64,000 nt of DNA from Linderina pennispora. Taxonomy: Eukaryota > Kickxellomycota > Kickxellomycetes > Kickxellales > Kickxellaceae. A program made the translations under genes and the position numbers. The notes beneath the pieces are model-generated. The model had not been told where the DNA came from. It did no database searches and saw only the letters and a program-made list of their open reading frames with translations. The stretch lies in the NCBI RefSeq assembly GCF_002104995.1, contig NW_024468260.1:434001-498000 (forward strand), written 5' to 3'. How positions within the stretch are numbered: position 1 is the first letter of the stretch; each line of letters begins with the position of its first letter. Below, piece after piece: positions 32,301 through 44,536 of this stretch.

Positions 32301-34853
32301 TGCGCAAAGTGCGTGCACAGCATGGCCATGCGAGCCACCCAGAAGAACAGGATGTCCTGGCCTGTCTCCAGCACCGAGCTCAGTGCGCCTGCAGTCGCAT
32401 CAGCTGATGCCAGTGCAGCCGGTTGGTTGAAGACGGTCAGCGGCAGCAGCCCTGACGAGAACCATGTATCGAGAACATCCTCGTCCTGTTTCACGTCTGG
32501 GTTTGTCCCCTGAACCGTCCTTGAGCTCGCTCTCTGATAGCATCCCCATAGCCTTGTCCACCGCGGCCTCTGCACTCTCAGCTGCCACCCAGCGCTCCTC
32601 TGCACCACTCCACTTTACGCAGTACACCGGGATACGGTGACCCCACCACAGCTGCCTTGAAACGCACCAGTCCTCAATTTCCGAAAGCCAGTGGTTCCAT
32701 ATGTGCTTCTGGCGCTCTGGGACCATCTGGATTTGTCCGGCACTGACCATCTCGTTCGGCGTTGGCTGCCAATCCACCACACTTTACGTACCATTGTGGC
32801 ATCAGCATCGGCTCAATAATATCACCCGAACGCGAGCACCTGGAGATGACGCTATTTTCTGACTCAGTGCTGCCAATGTACGACCCCGATTCCATGAGTG
32901 TTGCCACAACCTTGCGGCGCGCCTCCCATCGGCCCATTCCACTGAACTTCCGCTAATCCAATGTCGCCCAGCACAGTCCCTGACGAGCTAAATACAGGAA
33001 TAGTGGGCAGGCCGTGCCGCATGAGCGCATCCGTGGTCGTTCACATCGTGCGCTGGGGTGATCTAGTTGGCACGCTCATAAAGCATTCCGGGAATTAGCT
33101 CGTATATTTCTTTTGGCCAGCCTCCCTTCCAACTCCAGCAGCGATATAGCATGTCTCGTCCGTACTCACCTTCACCACACCAGTGCCAAATTCTGGGTCA
33201 ACCAGCACATCGTCAACAACAACTGGGATTGGTCGGTGCAGGAGTGGATGGATTACTGATCTCCCTGCCAGTCCCTACAACGAAAGTACTATAAAATTTC
33301 AGTAAACTGATTTCGGGGATACCTCGGCCTATTCACAATTCGCGAATCCCCAGATAGTATCAGCAATGCAGACTATCCCCTCGTCAAAACGAGTTCATTG
33401 GATACTCCATGCCCACAGCCGAGCGTAATGGGACGATGAGTGATATCCTTCTCAGCAGGGTGATGGGAGGAGCAGCGTTCGCAATTGCCCTGCGGCAGAT
33501 CTGCCCCAAGCTGAATAAATATGCTGGCCGCGAATTGCATTCATCAATGGCGCATGGCATTCCTGATTGTACAATAGCTTGTGTGCTATTTTGAATAAAA
33601 GAAGTCGCTTGGGATTCAGGCTTACCTTGTATCGAGAATCGCTTGAATGCACGGCGAGCGCAACATCCCCAAGCATTGTCTCTGGCCGAGTGGTTGCCAC
33701 CTGCAGACACGTCGGTGTGCCCGCAGGTGGATCGACCACAGGAAAGCGAATGTGATGTAGCACACCAAATTCGATCCTACAATGTCATTTAGTTGGTGGG
33801 AATCCTCAAGCAGGTTGTCTGCAGCATGTCAAATTTGCATGCAAATCGCTGGGCCATTCCAGGCTTTCAGAACAAAAGGGCTGTCAAAAACACATACTTT
33901 TCCCTGCTCCCTGGGACCTCGAGCAGCGTCCGCCCCTCAATAGGAATCTTGTCGACCTACAAAGAGAGCCTGTGAATTGGCTTCACCAAGACGCCGAAAT
34001 TGGATACCGACAGGTCCCTTTACCATGGCAATGACACCATCCCCCCACCTCCAGGTCCAATCGCATCCCCTCTGCCAGCGAGCATGGGATGCCCTTACCT
34101 CAATGTCCGATATGACGCTCTGCAGAGCGCAGGACCAGTTGACCAATCTTTGTATCTCGGTATATCAGGCCCTCATCGAACAGACGGATGAACGCATCCC
34201 GCACCACCTTCGAGTGCTCTGCGTCCATGGTAAAGTACTCCTGGTCCCAGTTGAGAGAGGCGCCGATGCTAGTCGTCTGCTCCTTGATCTTGTCGCCGTG
34301 CGCCTTCTTCCACTCCCACACCTTCTCGATAAACGACTCGCGGCCCAGGATCATGACGGGTCAGTCCATGCTCTCGATTCAGTTTCTTTTCAACCACTGT
34401 CTGGGTCGAAATTCCGGCGTGGTCGGTGCCTGGGACCCAATTGACGCTGCGCCCGTGCATGCGATGCCATCTAGCCATAGAGTCTTGGATCGATAACGTC
34501 AGGGCATGACCGATATGGAGAACTCCAGTGATGTTGGGCGGCGGCAATAGCATCTTGAACTCATCCTGGACCGCCGCCGATAAGCCTGAGGGCTGTGGTT
34601 TGAACAGGCCACGCTGCTGCCACCATTCATACCAGTCACGCTCGACGACTGCTGGATCGTACTTTTCAAACTGGTGCACAGGTGCCGACATCCAGCGCTG
34701 GTGGCATGGTGCGTAGATCGAGCTGCGCAGCGGTCGGATCCTGGTCCGCCCGACCACGGTGCGAGCAGCTTGCGTCAGAATCTTGCTCGCCATTGGTTTT
34801 CTCTTGTATACAAGTATGCTGGATGGTCCTATTGGTATATGAATAGCGAGCAA
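29305..34853 (-). CDS. VAS1: valyl-tRNA synthetase, ten exons, about eleven +1 frame breaks
   Basis: Exons inferred from GT/AG sites: 34853-34099, 33956-33898, 33776-33626, 33274-33170, 33062-31683, 31179-31092, 31014-30892, 30816-30610, 29751-29536 and, less certainly, 29380-29305. Visible features are [16 protein letters not shown] (HIGH motif), the editing-domain segment [52 protein letters not shown], an anticodon-binding helical domain ([13 protein letters not shown]) and a coiled-coil tail ([12 protein letters not shown]...[13 protein letters not shown]). The enzyme charges tRNA-Val. [20 protein letters not shown] near the N-terminus is a likely mitochondrial presequence, as in fungi that make both forms from one gene. 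Extra single bases lie near 34349, 34140, 33032, 32937, 32780, 32508, 31782, 31751, 30740 (two) and 30703. Despite these, every family motif is kept. Confidence 0.85.
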
Positions 34854-35098
34854 AATAACGATATGAATACTAGGTATTTCTAGCGTACGGTCCAGGCCAC
34901 TCCGACTTGCCTTGCCAAAAGACCAATTTCAGATCCGCTTATGGATTAGAACCCCCAGTTTAGGTACCAGGGCCCCTCTGCTGGGTCAAGCAGCAGCATT
35001 TCTCTGGCAGCAATTCCTTGGATGTTGGCTTAAAAGAAAAGGTGGGAGAAATGTATTTGGTAGAAGAGAAAGAAAAGGCAAGAGAAAGGAATACGTGT

Positions 35099-35708
35099 TT
35101 AGTACTTGCGGTACCACATGGTGGTGATGCGGTTGCGCTTGATCTTCTTCTGGAGCTGCAGCATACCGTACATCAGGGCCTCAGCCGTCGGCGGGCAGCC
35201 GGGCACATAGATATCGACAGGCACAATGCGATCACACCCGCGAACAACCGAGTACGAGTAATGGTAATAGCCACCGCCGTTGGCGCACGATCCCATGGAA
35301 ATGACCCAGCGGGGCTCGGGCATCTGGTCGTACACCTTGCGCAGGCCAGGCGCCATCTTGTTCACCAAAGTGCCAGCAACAATCATCACATCCGACTGAC
35401 GCGGCGTCGCACGGAACACAATACCGATGCGATCCTGGTCGTAGCGGGCGGTGGCCATGTGCATCATCTCTACAGCGCAGCACGCCAGACCGAATGTCAT
35501 CGGCCAGGTAGAGGCGGTAAACGCCCAGTTATACAGCTTATCGAGCGAGCTCAGCACGTACTCAGGCGGCGCTGTCGGGCTTTGCGATGATCTGGTCGTG
35601 TGTGCGCGGAATCACGTTAGTCGACATGGCGCGGGCCGCCAGCAGGCGCGAGGCCGGGACGGCTTGTGTGGCAGTGAGTGCAGTCTTGCGAGGCACAAAG
35701 CGAGCCAT
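35099..35708 (-). CDS. NDUFS7: NADH dehydrogenase (complex I) PSST/NDUFS7 subunit, one +1 frame break
   Basis: ATG 35708 ([20 protein letters not shown]) begins a mitochondrial presequence ending near RAMSTN. One extra base near 35567 separates QIIAKPDSA from [16 protein letters not shown]. The body carries the ligands of iron-sulfur cluster N2: [11 protein letters not shown] (the paired Cys), [16 protein letters not shown] and [15 protein letters not shown]. It ends TTMWYRKY at 35099. Total length is about 202 residues, normal for the family. N2 is the last cluster before ubiquinone. The gene is divergent from UBR7. Confidence 0.95.
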
Positions 35709-36239
35709 AGCTACATAGAAAGTGGTTGGAGGTGGTCCGGGTTTAGCTTTCGTGCAATCCGCCCCAGGCAAGGACTGCTTTTTATCATCGAAATTTACCC
35801 TTCGTCGAGGCGCGGAACGAGCCGAGTCCAATAGCGTTCATTTTTGTCCAATTAAATAGTTGCCGAATCACCAAGTGCAGGAATTGAAGAGGCACAAGCA
35901 GAAAAAGAAAAAAAGGAAAGGCAGAGGTGGAGAATTCGTCAGGGAGAAAAGAAGCGAACTTCGAATTTGCCAGGCCAACCAATAATTCAACAGCGAAAAC
36001 GCGCACAGCGCCAAAAAGATGTTATCTCGACTATTTGACAGCCGTCAATCTCATCATCGAAATCAAGCACTGAGTGGATCTGCTTCTGGGCCAGCGCTCC
36101 TTGGCCGTGACGAAATTACTGCGCTGTGGCGACAATGCGCGAAAGCAAAACTAGCTGCAACGCGCTCGCGTTTTCCCGACGCCTCTCTCAACTCCGCCTC
36201 AGCTCTCCTCCGCTTTACTTACCTACTCAATCTGACGCG
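35709..36239. promoter_or_regulatory. shared divergent promoter, NDUFS7 (-) and UBR7 (+)
   Basis: There are 531 bases between start codons. The UBR7 frame is open upstream to 36126, but the residues there look like an untranslated pyrimidine-rich leader. Confidence 0.45.
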
Positions 36240-37444
36240 ATGCCAGACCCGCCACCAGAACCCGCACCGCACACCTCAGCGCCTTGCGATGGCCAGGCCG
36301 CCGACGAGGCTATTGTCACAGCACACAGCTTCCTGGTACACCAGGCTGACCTAGAGCGCGAGGCAGCCGAGGTGCTTCCAGGCAAGTTCGATGAATGCAC
36401 ATATGACAAGGGCTACATCCGCCAGCCCCTTTTTGCCTGCCTGACATGCACCCATCCGCCATCCAAATACCAGCGCAGCAAAGCCGATACGGGTCCCGAA
36501 ACCGCGCCAGCCGGGATGTGCTACTCCTGCAGCATAGAGTGCCATACAGGACACGAAGTAATAGAGTTGTTTGCCAAGCGCAGCTTCCAGTGTGACTGTG
36601 GCACAGCACGACTATTGCCGGCAGGAAAGGGGTCGTGCTGCGAGCTGAAGAGTACGCGAACTATGCTGGCCGAGTTCACAAACACGAAGAACGCGTATAA
36701 TCATAACTTCTGGGGGTTCTACTGCCGCTGCGATAAGTTTTACGATCCGGACGACAGTACGGTAATGATCCAGTGCTATATATGCAATGACTGGTACCAT
36801 GACCGATGCATTGGCAAGATGCCTGACGAAGATGACTATGAGGACTATATCTGCCGCGAGTGTGTGGGACAAGCACGATGTTCTGAGGCGCATCGACACG
36901 ACATTGGTCTTTCGCGGCGCCATTGCTTGGTGGGCTGGTTACCAAGGTCGAAACCCACGACAGGCTGCCGTACACGAGTGCTGAAGAACAAAAGGTCGAT
37001 GTAGTTAGCACTGAGGACAAGGCCCAGGAGAATGCCGATGAGCGCCCACGCAAGAGAACAAAGACCAGCGCATGCCGGCTATTGCCTGACAACGTCCGAC
37101 CAGCCAATGGATCTGTTCATGGCCGACAGGCTGGAAGAATGACATCTGCACTTGTGTCGTGTGTATCAAGAAGATCGAGATGCAGAACCTGGAGTTCCTG
37201 CTGGACAGCGACGAGATCGTTGAGCCAGAGGTGGACGACTCGCGTGGTGAATCGCTGATACGAGTCGGCAATGAAAAAGTTGCAGAGGATGGACCACACG
37301 CGGGCGGTCGACGCAGCATCAGCATACCACGCCATGAGCACCAAACTCAAGGAGTACCTGCGGCCGTTTGCCAGCACGGGAAAAGTGGTCACACAGCAGG
37401 ACATTGCCAAGTTCTTCGAGCAGCAGAAGCAGAACACCCCCTAG
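36240..37444 (+). CDS. UBR7: UBR7-like UBR-box/PHD protein, five +1 frame breaks
   Basis: From ATG 36240 (MPDPPPEPAPH) to TAG 37442-37444, about 400 residues. The UBR box is intact: CTYDKGYIRQPLFACLTC, MCYSCSIECHTGHEV and FQCDCGTARL give the Cys/His ligands. The PHD finger follows: FYCRCDKFYD, MIQCYICNDWYHDRCIG and YICRECV. Frames then step 0-1-2-0-1-2 through extra bases near 36867, 36922, 37076, 37128 and 37258, and the rejoined tail matches the UBR7 C-terminus: GWKNDICTCVVCIKKIEM, then MSTKLKEYLRPFASTGKVVT and QQDIAKFFEQQKQ. UBR7 proteins recognise N-degrons or histones; S. pombe Mlo2 is a relative. Confidence 0.9.
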
Positions 37445-37604
37445 GCTGTCTTGGACTCAGTACATGCTTTATTTCAACACCGATAAGCATCTGTGCCCGA
37501 AGTGAATATATGGAAACTCTAGATGGACTTCGCGAGAGTGATCTTTTGTTAACAAAACAACATCTGATCCTCCTCACGGCCCACATATAGCAGACAGGCT
37601 GCCT

Positions 37605-38077
37605 TTACTCCTCGACGGGGTCGGGGTTGGTGAGCGGGTTCCAGAACGGAGTGTGGTCACCGTCGCCATACGGGAACTTGCGCTTGCGGAACGTGCAGGT
37701 ACGGGTAGCCGACAAACTTGGGCGGGTCGTGCTCCAGATGGTGGATGTGATCGAGCTCCTCCTTGGTCGCGACCACGCCGAAGATGGCGCAGGCCGGCAG
37801 GGCAAGGAAGATCGAGATCTTCTTCCAGGTCTCAACAGCAGCTACACAAAGGCACACAAATTTCGAATTAGCGTCGTGTGGGTTGTTTGCTGAAATTCAG
37901 GTTCCTCTGGTAGCAGATTCTACTCCAGTCACTCGGTCGTCTCCCGAATCACAATGTTGACTTACACTTGGCCTGCTCCTTCGAGGCCTCATAGCCCTCC
38001 TTGGTGTAACCACCAGAGTACGCGCGGGTGCCGAAGCGAGGGGCAGCGGTGCGAGCGAATCTTGCAGCGCGGAACAT
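37605..38077 (-). CDS. COX13: cytochrome c oxidase subunit VIa, one +1 frame break
   Basis: Exon 1 runs 38077-37966 (MFRAARFARTAAPRFGTRAY, a presequence) and exon 2 37841-37605, joined by a 124-base intron (GTAAGT...TGTAG). The junction codon makes Ser in AKSAVETWKK. The single membrane segment is ISIFLALPACAIFGVV, followed by HDPPKFVGYPYLHV and, after one extra base near 37690, RKRKFPYGDGDHTPFWNP and a short acidic end. Total about 115 residues. The PPxFxxYxYLxxRxKxFPWGDG pattern defines the COX6A/COX13 family, a nuclear subunit of respiratory complex IV. Confidence 0.9.
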
Positions 38078-38392
38078 TTTGGACGAAATAAAGGGTTGGG
38101 TTTGAGAAGAATAAAAGTGCAAATCGAAATGCGCAAGTAGAAAAAGAGGAGAAATTGAGGCAGTCGCAAATTCAAACTCCCTCGTAGCTTGCCAGGAGCA
38201 CGCTGTCTAGGCTGCACGGCGAACAGTCAGCCCACCGAGCATTTCAGCTGCCTGCGATTAACGATAAGGGGTTTTTGGTGCTTGATCTCGATATAGGGAT
38301 CAGTTCTGATTGGATATCTGTGTGACGCGCTCTGGGTTCGTCTTTTGGCTGTAGACCGACCACATACTACATCGAACGGCTGGAAAAGAAAA

Positions 38393-41300
38393 CTACCGGT
38401 CGGACCGCTGCGCACAGGCGCTAATAATGGCCCGCTCATCGCCGGTCAGCGCAATGCTATTCTTGGTCATGGTGGTCAGATTGCCCTCGAGAGCTAGGGC
38501 GTACGCCTTTTTCCACTCGTCAAACCAGTGAACCAGCCGCTCCGCCAGCACCCTGGATGCAACGTAGTCTGGACTGGGCATCGCCTGCTGATACTGCAGT
38601 TCGCCCAGATACCCCTTGACCATGTGCCGCCAGCACTGGGCAAAGTCGACGCTGGTGATTTTGCGGAGATTCCTTGGTAGCGCTCTGTCCTCAGACAAGG
38701 CAATGATCTCTGAAGCCAGCGATTCGGCAGCCTCCAAGTTCCGGTGCTCATCAACGCAGGTGTATATTGCCAGCATCTTGCGCGCACCCTTGAATGGCAG
38801 CGGCAGCTTGTCAAGCGCACGCAGCCGATCCATCTCTAGCTGCTGCTCAACCTCGGCCAGATCGTATGCGGGATCCTGCTCTTGTTTGTTTTTGTCGAGC
38901 GGCCGCCAGATTGCTGGAATTATATAGTACGGGTTGGCGAGGTTGAAGAGCCGGGCGTAGGGCGGGATGTTCTGGTTGATGATCCGCGAGTATGACGACC
39001 CCTCTTCGCGGAAGATGGGCATGGCGCTCATTCGATACTCCTTGAACCAGTACTCTGCCAGAGTGCGCTCGCTGCACTCCATTGCCACTGCGATGACGTA
39101 GCCCCAGGTCAGCGGCGTTGGCAGCAGCGCTGGGTTGAGGCGGTCCGGCTGGAGGCATTGACCGGATAGCAGCAGGGAATCACGCCTTCGAATATATGGC
39201 GAATCTGGCTCATCATCTTGGCCTTACCAAGAACACCAAACAGAACGTTGTAAAAGAAATTCGACGCCATGCCTGTGCGATCGGAAGCAACCGTAAAGCA
39301 TATAGAGCCCGATCTGTGCCAATTGCTCGTTGTGCTCAGCCTGGTCTGTGCTGACAAGAAGCAGATCGGCGGGTGACTGGCCGCTCGGTGGCAGCATTGG
39401 CTCAAGCCCGTAAATGGACTTTTCAGATGACGACCACTTTGCATTCAAGACAGGAAGTGGTGCCTCAGAGGACTTTAGCGCAAGCAGCAGTTTGGCACAG
39501 GCAAACGGAGTGGCGAATTTGCCCATGTCAACGATCATCTGGAAGTAGTGGACGGCCTCTTCTATATCTCCAATCTGGGCATAGCTGACCATCGCGCTTT
39601 CCCAAACAGACATGGCGAACATGGTTCGGTCACGAGCCTTGACGGACCCTATGTTTGCCATCGCCTCCATATACTCCAGCATGTGCTCCTTAACTATCGG
39701 TTCCCATTCATCTCGGCGACCCCGCTCAGCCAGATCCGATATCAACCGCGTAAGATGCTTTGCATCAGGGACCTCAAAGTTCCGACGGCATGAGCGGTAC
39801 CACTCTAGCTTGTCCTTGACTGGCGAGTTGCTTTTGATATTTGATGTTGCGCTGCTACTCCTGCTCCTAATGCGCCATTTGACTTTTGGGTGCTGGTCAG
39901 TCGTCTGCGAAGCCGTCACATCCCCGTGCTTCATATGTGCCAGCGCTTTCGAAGCTTGCTCAGCGGCAAGAATCAAGCCCCCTTTGTGGGAGTCGACAAC
40001 TGACTTGCCAGCCTTAGCAACAAGCTGGTCCACAGCGGACAGCGATGACGGCGGAACCTTGGCCTTCTTGGAACGCATGGCCTTCAGCACAGACAGTGCG
40101 TTGAACGCCAACTCGTGGATGTCAGGCCGATCAGCGGCCTCCCTCACAATTGCATCGAGCGCGCACTGCCAGAACTGACTGTCGGAGCTCTCCATGATAC
40201 TGCCCTCCACCTTCCATCCCGCAGACTCATCGCCGATTCTGATGGGTGCATCTTTACCTGCCTTTGGAGATACACCCAGGGCCCTATTAACCACGCTCAG
40301 TACCACTGCTCGTATATCCGGCACATCCAAGAGCTGGCGCCGATTGATAATCTCAAACAGCCCGCTCTGCGCCTGAGCGCGGACTCGGTTTCCCAACTCA
40401 GTAGAGCCGAATGTGTACTTCAACAGCCTCACATTCCACGCAGGAGCACGAGTCCCATGGCCGCGCTCGGATGTGTACAGCAGCAAATCAGTTAGCTGGC
40501 AGACTGGGTGCATCTCACCTGCCTTTGGCCTGATACCGCATCAAGCCAGCAAGTGCAAACGCTTTGTCAAGCCAGCGATCAGAAATCAGCGCCTCTATAT
40601 CAGTGTACTGGCGCATACAGTCGTGTATTCTACCAGCGCATTCCTTGGCTTGGAGCATGTTGGATTGCCTCAGTGCCACCAGCATCAGCGCACGCGGCCC
40701 ACTGGTGTTGTTAAATGCTACCATGGACCCGCTCTTTGCGTCATGATCAACCAGGCGCCAAGCGATATCCCACTTCTCGGCGTTTGCAAATGCCAGTGCC
40801 AGCCGATTCCTGGTTCGATTGCGCGGCACCTGCGTGTGGATGACCTGCTCAGCTGTAACCCCTTTGCCGCCATTTGAGTTGCACCCGCGGCTAATCTCAA
40901 CATACAGCTTGTAGCCCAAGTCAAGACATCCCTTCTCAACGATGATGCGCTCCAACATGTCGAAATGATCGGGTGTGAATGCCACAAACTCCCTGTGCTT
41001 GGCCGCAATAACAAAGTCCACAGCACCATCAATGTCTCCTTTCCGGAGCATTGCCAGCGCGCGCTGGTAGTATGGATCGGCGGCTTGCTCTCGAATTGCC
41101 TTGGAGCTCTCCAGTAGACATAACTTTCGGGCTGTCGACATGCTCCTCGTGCTCTAGCCGCCATTTCTCGGTGCTTGCGCTTGACGTATCACACATGACC
41201 CTCTGCAATCTGATCTGGCTCCACTTGGCTTGCCACATAGACTGGAACTCGCCAAACACCTTGTCAGCTCTCTCTGCCTTGCCGACCCGGTAGTACAGAG

Positions 41301-42295
41301 AAATTAGCGGTGCGTAAATGCAGTCAGAACACCGATCGCCATATTTCTTTGACACTTCGAACAGCCACTCGACGTCAACCACACGCTCGTGAACGCACAG
41401 GGCTCGTGCCAGGACCCAGAACAGCCCCGGTGGCAATATACACGAACGATCGACCATAGTGCGTACAATCGCCATCCCGGCGTCAAGCGCATCGGTAGCG
41501 AGTGCAGCGTCTGCCAGGCGTGCCTGGCTCCTGGAGAGTATTCTGCTCTGAATCTGCAAGTCCCTTGGCAAGATCAGCCCTGGCTCCAGCTCAGCAATCG
41601 CGTTCTTGTATGCTGATTCATGGCTGTGGTCTGCGGCAATATGTGTGGTATTGGTGTACTCGAGTGTGCCGCTGTGCGCATTTGCCGCCGCACAGATATA
41701 CCCGTCAAGACTGCGCTTGGCAAGCAAGATAGCAGTATCAGCCAGCACTACAGAATCGATCTCCCATCCTTGCGATTTAGCGTATTCATAGACATCCAGG
41801 ATTGTCCTGTGTACCAATAAATGTCTCGTTGGCCGATTCGTCTGTCTTTGCAATGACCTCCAACAGATCCTGACACACATGCCTGCTTAGCAAGTGCATC
41901 CTGAATGGTACCGCCGACGAAGGCCCGTTCTTCGTGTCTCCTGCTGTGTCCCGCATGCTGCCCAGGATCTCAGCTAGATATTTGCTGTCGGGCACGGATC
42001 GTGCCTCAGCGATTCGATCCAGCGCGTCCTTTGCCGTTTCGATAGGGTTGTTCTTCAGAGAGTTGATAAGTATCTCAGACCGTGTGTACTGTATTACAGG
42101 GCCACTACCATCATTCTTTGCAGTGCTCTTGGTGCTGTTATGTCGCATGGCAGCCGCTGGCCTGGCAACCAACGATATCCGCGGCAGGATCGAGTGGGTC
42201 GGGGTGCCTGGCAGGCGAATTCCAGGGCCATTCCTGAACAAAGCCGGAAACTGCCGCTGCTGCTGAAGCGCCAATGTCAACAGACGGCTGGTCAT
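38393..42295 (-). CDS. large mitochondrial PPR-like protein, about six +1 frame breaks
   Basis: ATG 42295 (MTSRLLTLALQQQRQFPALF) opens a presequence-like N-terminus; TAG lies at 38393-38395. Breaks near 41823, 41140, 40514, 39285 and two near 39160 all need one base removed, giving about 1300 residues. The protein is almost wholly helical, with loosely repeated 35-residue units (YAPLISLYYRVGKAERADKV; SAMVSYAQIGDIEEAVHYF; LARALCVHERVVDVEWLFEV) typical of fungal pentatricopeptide proteins that stabilise or translate mitochondrial mRNAs. The C-terminal region includes RIINQNIPPYARLFNLANPY. I cannot name the orthologue. Confidence 0.6.
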
Positions 42296-42458
42296 TTCAA
42301 AAAAGCGAATCGAGAAGGGGTTGAATTGGAACTTCGAAGAGGAAAGGACAGTAAAATTGTGTCTGGGCAGCGATACGCAAAAACTGTGTATCTCCAAATG
42401 GAGGGCTGAAGCTGACTGTGGGAGATCGCCAGCTAAACTCTTGATGTGGCAGCCCTGA

Positions 42459-43895
42459 TCACCTCCCGCGGCGTGTGCCCCAGCATGCCCTGATCTTGCG
42501 CCAGATAAGCAGGGCCAGCCAGCGGAAGAGCCAGTACAGAATCTCGAGAATGATAATGGACACGAATAGCCACAGGAAGAACCAACCGATCATTCTGTGG
42601 TGGACGATGACGACCTCGCTCTGACAGAACGACGCTTGGAACGAGTACTGCCCGCGGTACCGATCCACGTATCCATAAAAATAGTCTCCTATCAACCCCC
42701 AGGGCGCATACTTGAAGTACTCGGGGTTGTACGGTGGCCCATTGACTGGCCGGGTGCCGCTGGGATCGAGCAAGAATGATGTGCGCCGGTTCCGAATCTC
42801 GTCCAGGATCGCTTCGGCCGAATTGTCGGCAGCATTGATCGTGGTCCACGCATATGACGAGTCCGGGCGATGCATGTCGCTACCAGTCAGCCCAACCAGG
42901 CGGTCCGAGTGCTCCTGGATAAACTGGTAAGTGCGCAGATCGAAGGTGTTCTGGTTGACAACTTCGAACCCGTCAACTCCCCAGTCATACAGATCCTCGC
43001 GCGACGGATTGTTGGGCAGCCTAGGGACGTCCCATGGTAGCATCGTTGCGTTGGACCACGGAATGTGGTTGACAATAACCAAACCACCCATGTCGTGGAC
43101 TCTTTGGATAACCTCTTTCAGCTGCTCGTCGCTTGGCTGCGGCGGACTCACGGGGATAGACTCGTTTATGCCGATAAAGTTCATGTGTATACGACAACTG
43201 GTGTACTCCATACCGGTGATGATTGTGATCTGGTCTTTGTAGTGCTCCTCGGCGTACTTTTTGGTTGCTAACGAGCCCGCCACGGTCTGGTGGTCTGTGA
43301 CGATGATTGCATTGTACCCATTGGCCAGCGCAAACTCAATGACCTGCTTTGGTGTCAGTACACCGTCCGAGTACACAGTGTGGATGTGTGCGTCGAGCAG
43401 GATGTTGTAGTTGGTGAAATTCGAATTCATTGGCGACAGGTACGACTTGGGATCGATCTTCCAGTTGAACTCCATGTTGGAATAGGTTCTAGTCGGAGGC
43501 ACGCCATTGTCGCTCATAGGAATGCCTACAGCAACCAAAAGGAGTATGACAATAATAGAGAGGAAAACGACCAAGATGAAGTGCCCGATGTAGCGAATAA
43601 TGCGGTTCTGGATCATTGCGCGCCGACTCACAGAAGTAACCGAGGTGCGGCTGGGCCATCCATCACCATCTCCACCACCGGCTGCCATGCTGCCAGCAAA
43701 CCCAGTGTCCTCGACCGTGGTGATAAACGGGTTGGTATTTTGGCTGCCTATGTCTGACGCATTGTCGCCCATGGCCCCGCGTCCATCGGAGCCATTTGAA
43801 TCGATGCGCTGGTTCCGACTCAGGTGTCGCAGGTGGGCTGAGGATGCTGTAGGTTCATGGAACGCGCTCATTGACCGATCAGGGAGTTTCGACAT
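42459..43895 (-). CDS. membrane-anchored PHP-domain phosphoesterase-like protein
   Basis: An intact 478-residue frame. Residues 1-95 are a polar cytosolic tail. A membrane helix lies at about 103-128 (IGHFILVVFLSIIVILLLVA). A PHP (polymerase and histidinol phosphatase) domain follows, with DAHIHTVYSDG, VTDHQTVAG, a Glu in TGMEYTS, VNHIPWSN, DGFEVVN and GSDMHR supplying the expected metal-binding residues. A second hydrophobic segment near the C-terminus (WFFLWLFVSIIILEILYWLF) is followed by a basic tail. PHP domains hydrolyse phosphoesters with bound metals. The substrate is unknown, and the domain probably faces the lumen or outside between the two helices. Confidence 0.8.
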   Translation of the reverse strand: MSKLPDRSMSAFHEPTASSAHLRHLSRNQRIDSNGSDGRGAMGDNASDIGSQNTNPFITTVEDTGFAGSMAAGGGDGDGWPSRTSVTSVSRRAMIQNRIIRYIGHFILVVFLSIIVILLLVAVGIPMSDNGVPPTRTYSNMEFNWKIDPKSYLSPMNSNFTNYNILLDAHIHTVYSDGVLTPKQVIEFALANGYNAIIVTDHQTVAGSLATKKYAEEHYKDQITIITGMEYTSCRIHMNFIGINESIPVSPPQPSDEQLKEVIQRVHDMGGLVIVNHIPWSNATMLPWDVPRLPNNPSREDLYDWGVDGFEVVNQNTFDLRTYQFIQEHSDRLVGLTGSDMHRPDSSYAWTTINAADNSAEAILDEIRNRRTSFLLDPSGTRPVNGPPYNPEYFKYAPWGLIGDYFYGYVDRYRGQYSFQASFCQSEVVIVHHRMIGWFFLWLFVSIIILEILYWLFRWLALLIWRKIRACWGTRRGR

Positions 43896-44371
43896 TTATT
43901 TGATTGTGCAAGTAGCTCATTGCTGCCGAGGGAAAGAACGTGAATAAGTGCGGGTATCTGAGATGAAGTTGAAGAAAGGAAGCGAGGAGAGTGCGATGCG
44001 AATCCCTTTGCCTTGAGCTGCAGAGAATATCCATATGACCCCATGCATGAAGCCCCGCAAAGGACATGCTTGATTTCAGAATTACCGATCCATCGCCGCT
44101 TTGCATGAACGCCATGGCGGCATATTTGGTATGTAGCAAACATACGTGTATTTGTTTGCTTGGCATTACCTGGCGTCATTATATACGCTTGCCAGCGCAA
44201 TTTGATGAAGTCGGACTATCAATTATCCGGGCAGCCGCACCCAAAAGTCGACAATGTATAGCTCGCACTGGATCATGCAGAATCGACTGCCAATGCTTCA
44301 TCAACCAGTGCAATGCAAGAATTCTCGATACTGCCAAAAGCCGGTAATGGCTGGTTTTATTTCTGCAGCTC
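43896..44371. other. intergenic between PHP gene start and orphan exon
   Basis: No gene recognised. It should contain the promoter of the PHP-domain gene. Confidence 0.4.
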
Positions 44372-44536
44372 CTAGTCATAGTCAGACCACTTGCCCTGCG
44401 GAATCGCCGTCGTGCCAAGCTTCTGGTTGCCCACCGTGTAGATCAGATACGCCAGATACACGAGCGTCACGGGCATGGTGATGGCAGTGGCCAGGTCGAT
44501 GAAGGCAGCGAAGCGCACTGGGAAGCAGTAACGCAC
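44372..44536 (-). pseudogene. orphan C-terminal exon of a chitin-synthase-like protein
   Basis: Read on the minus strand, an acceptor (CTGTGGCAG) precedes an open frame VRYCFPVRFAAFIDLATAIT continuing MPVTLVYLAYLIYTVGNQ and ending GKWSDYD at TAG 44372-44374. Aromatic FPVRFAAFIDLAT followed by a hydrophobic helix is characteristic of the transmembrane end of fungal chitin synthases. No catalytic core (QRRRW, EDR) lies upstream; instead the divergent AVT gene begins at 44793. It is probably a truncated copy left by a rearrangement, or a misassembly joint. Confidence 0.45.
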
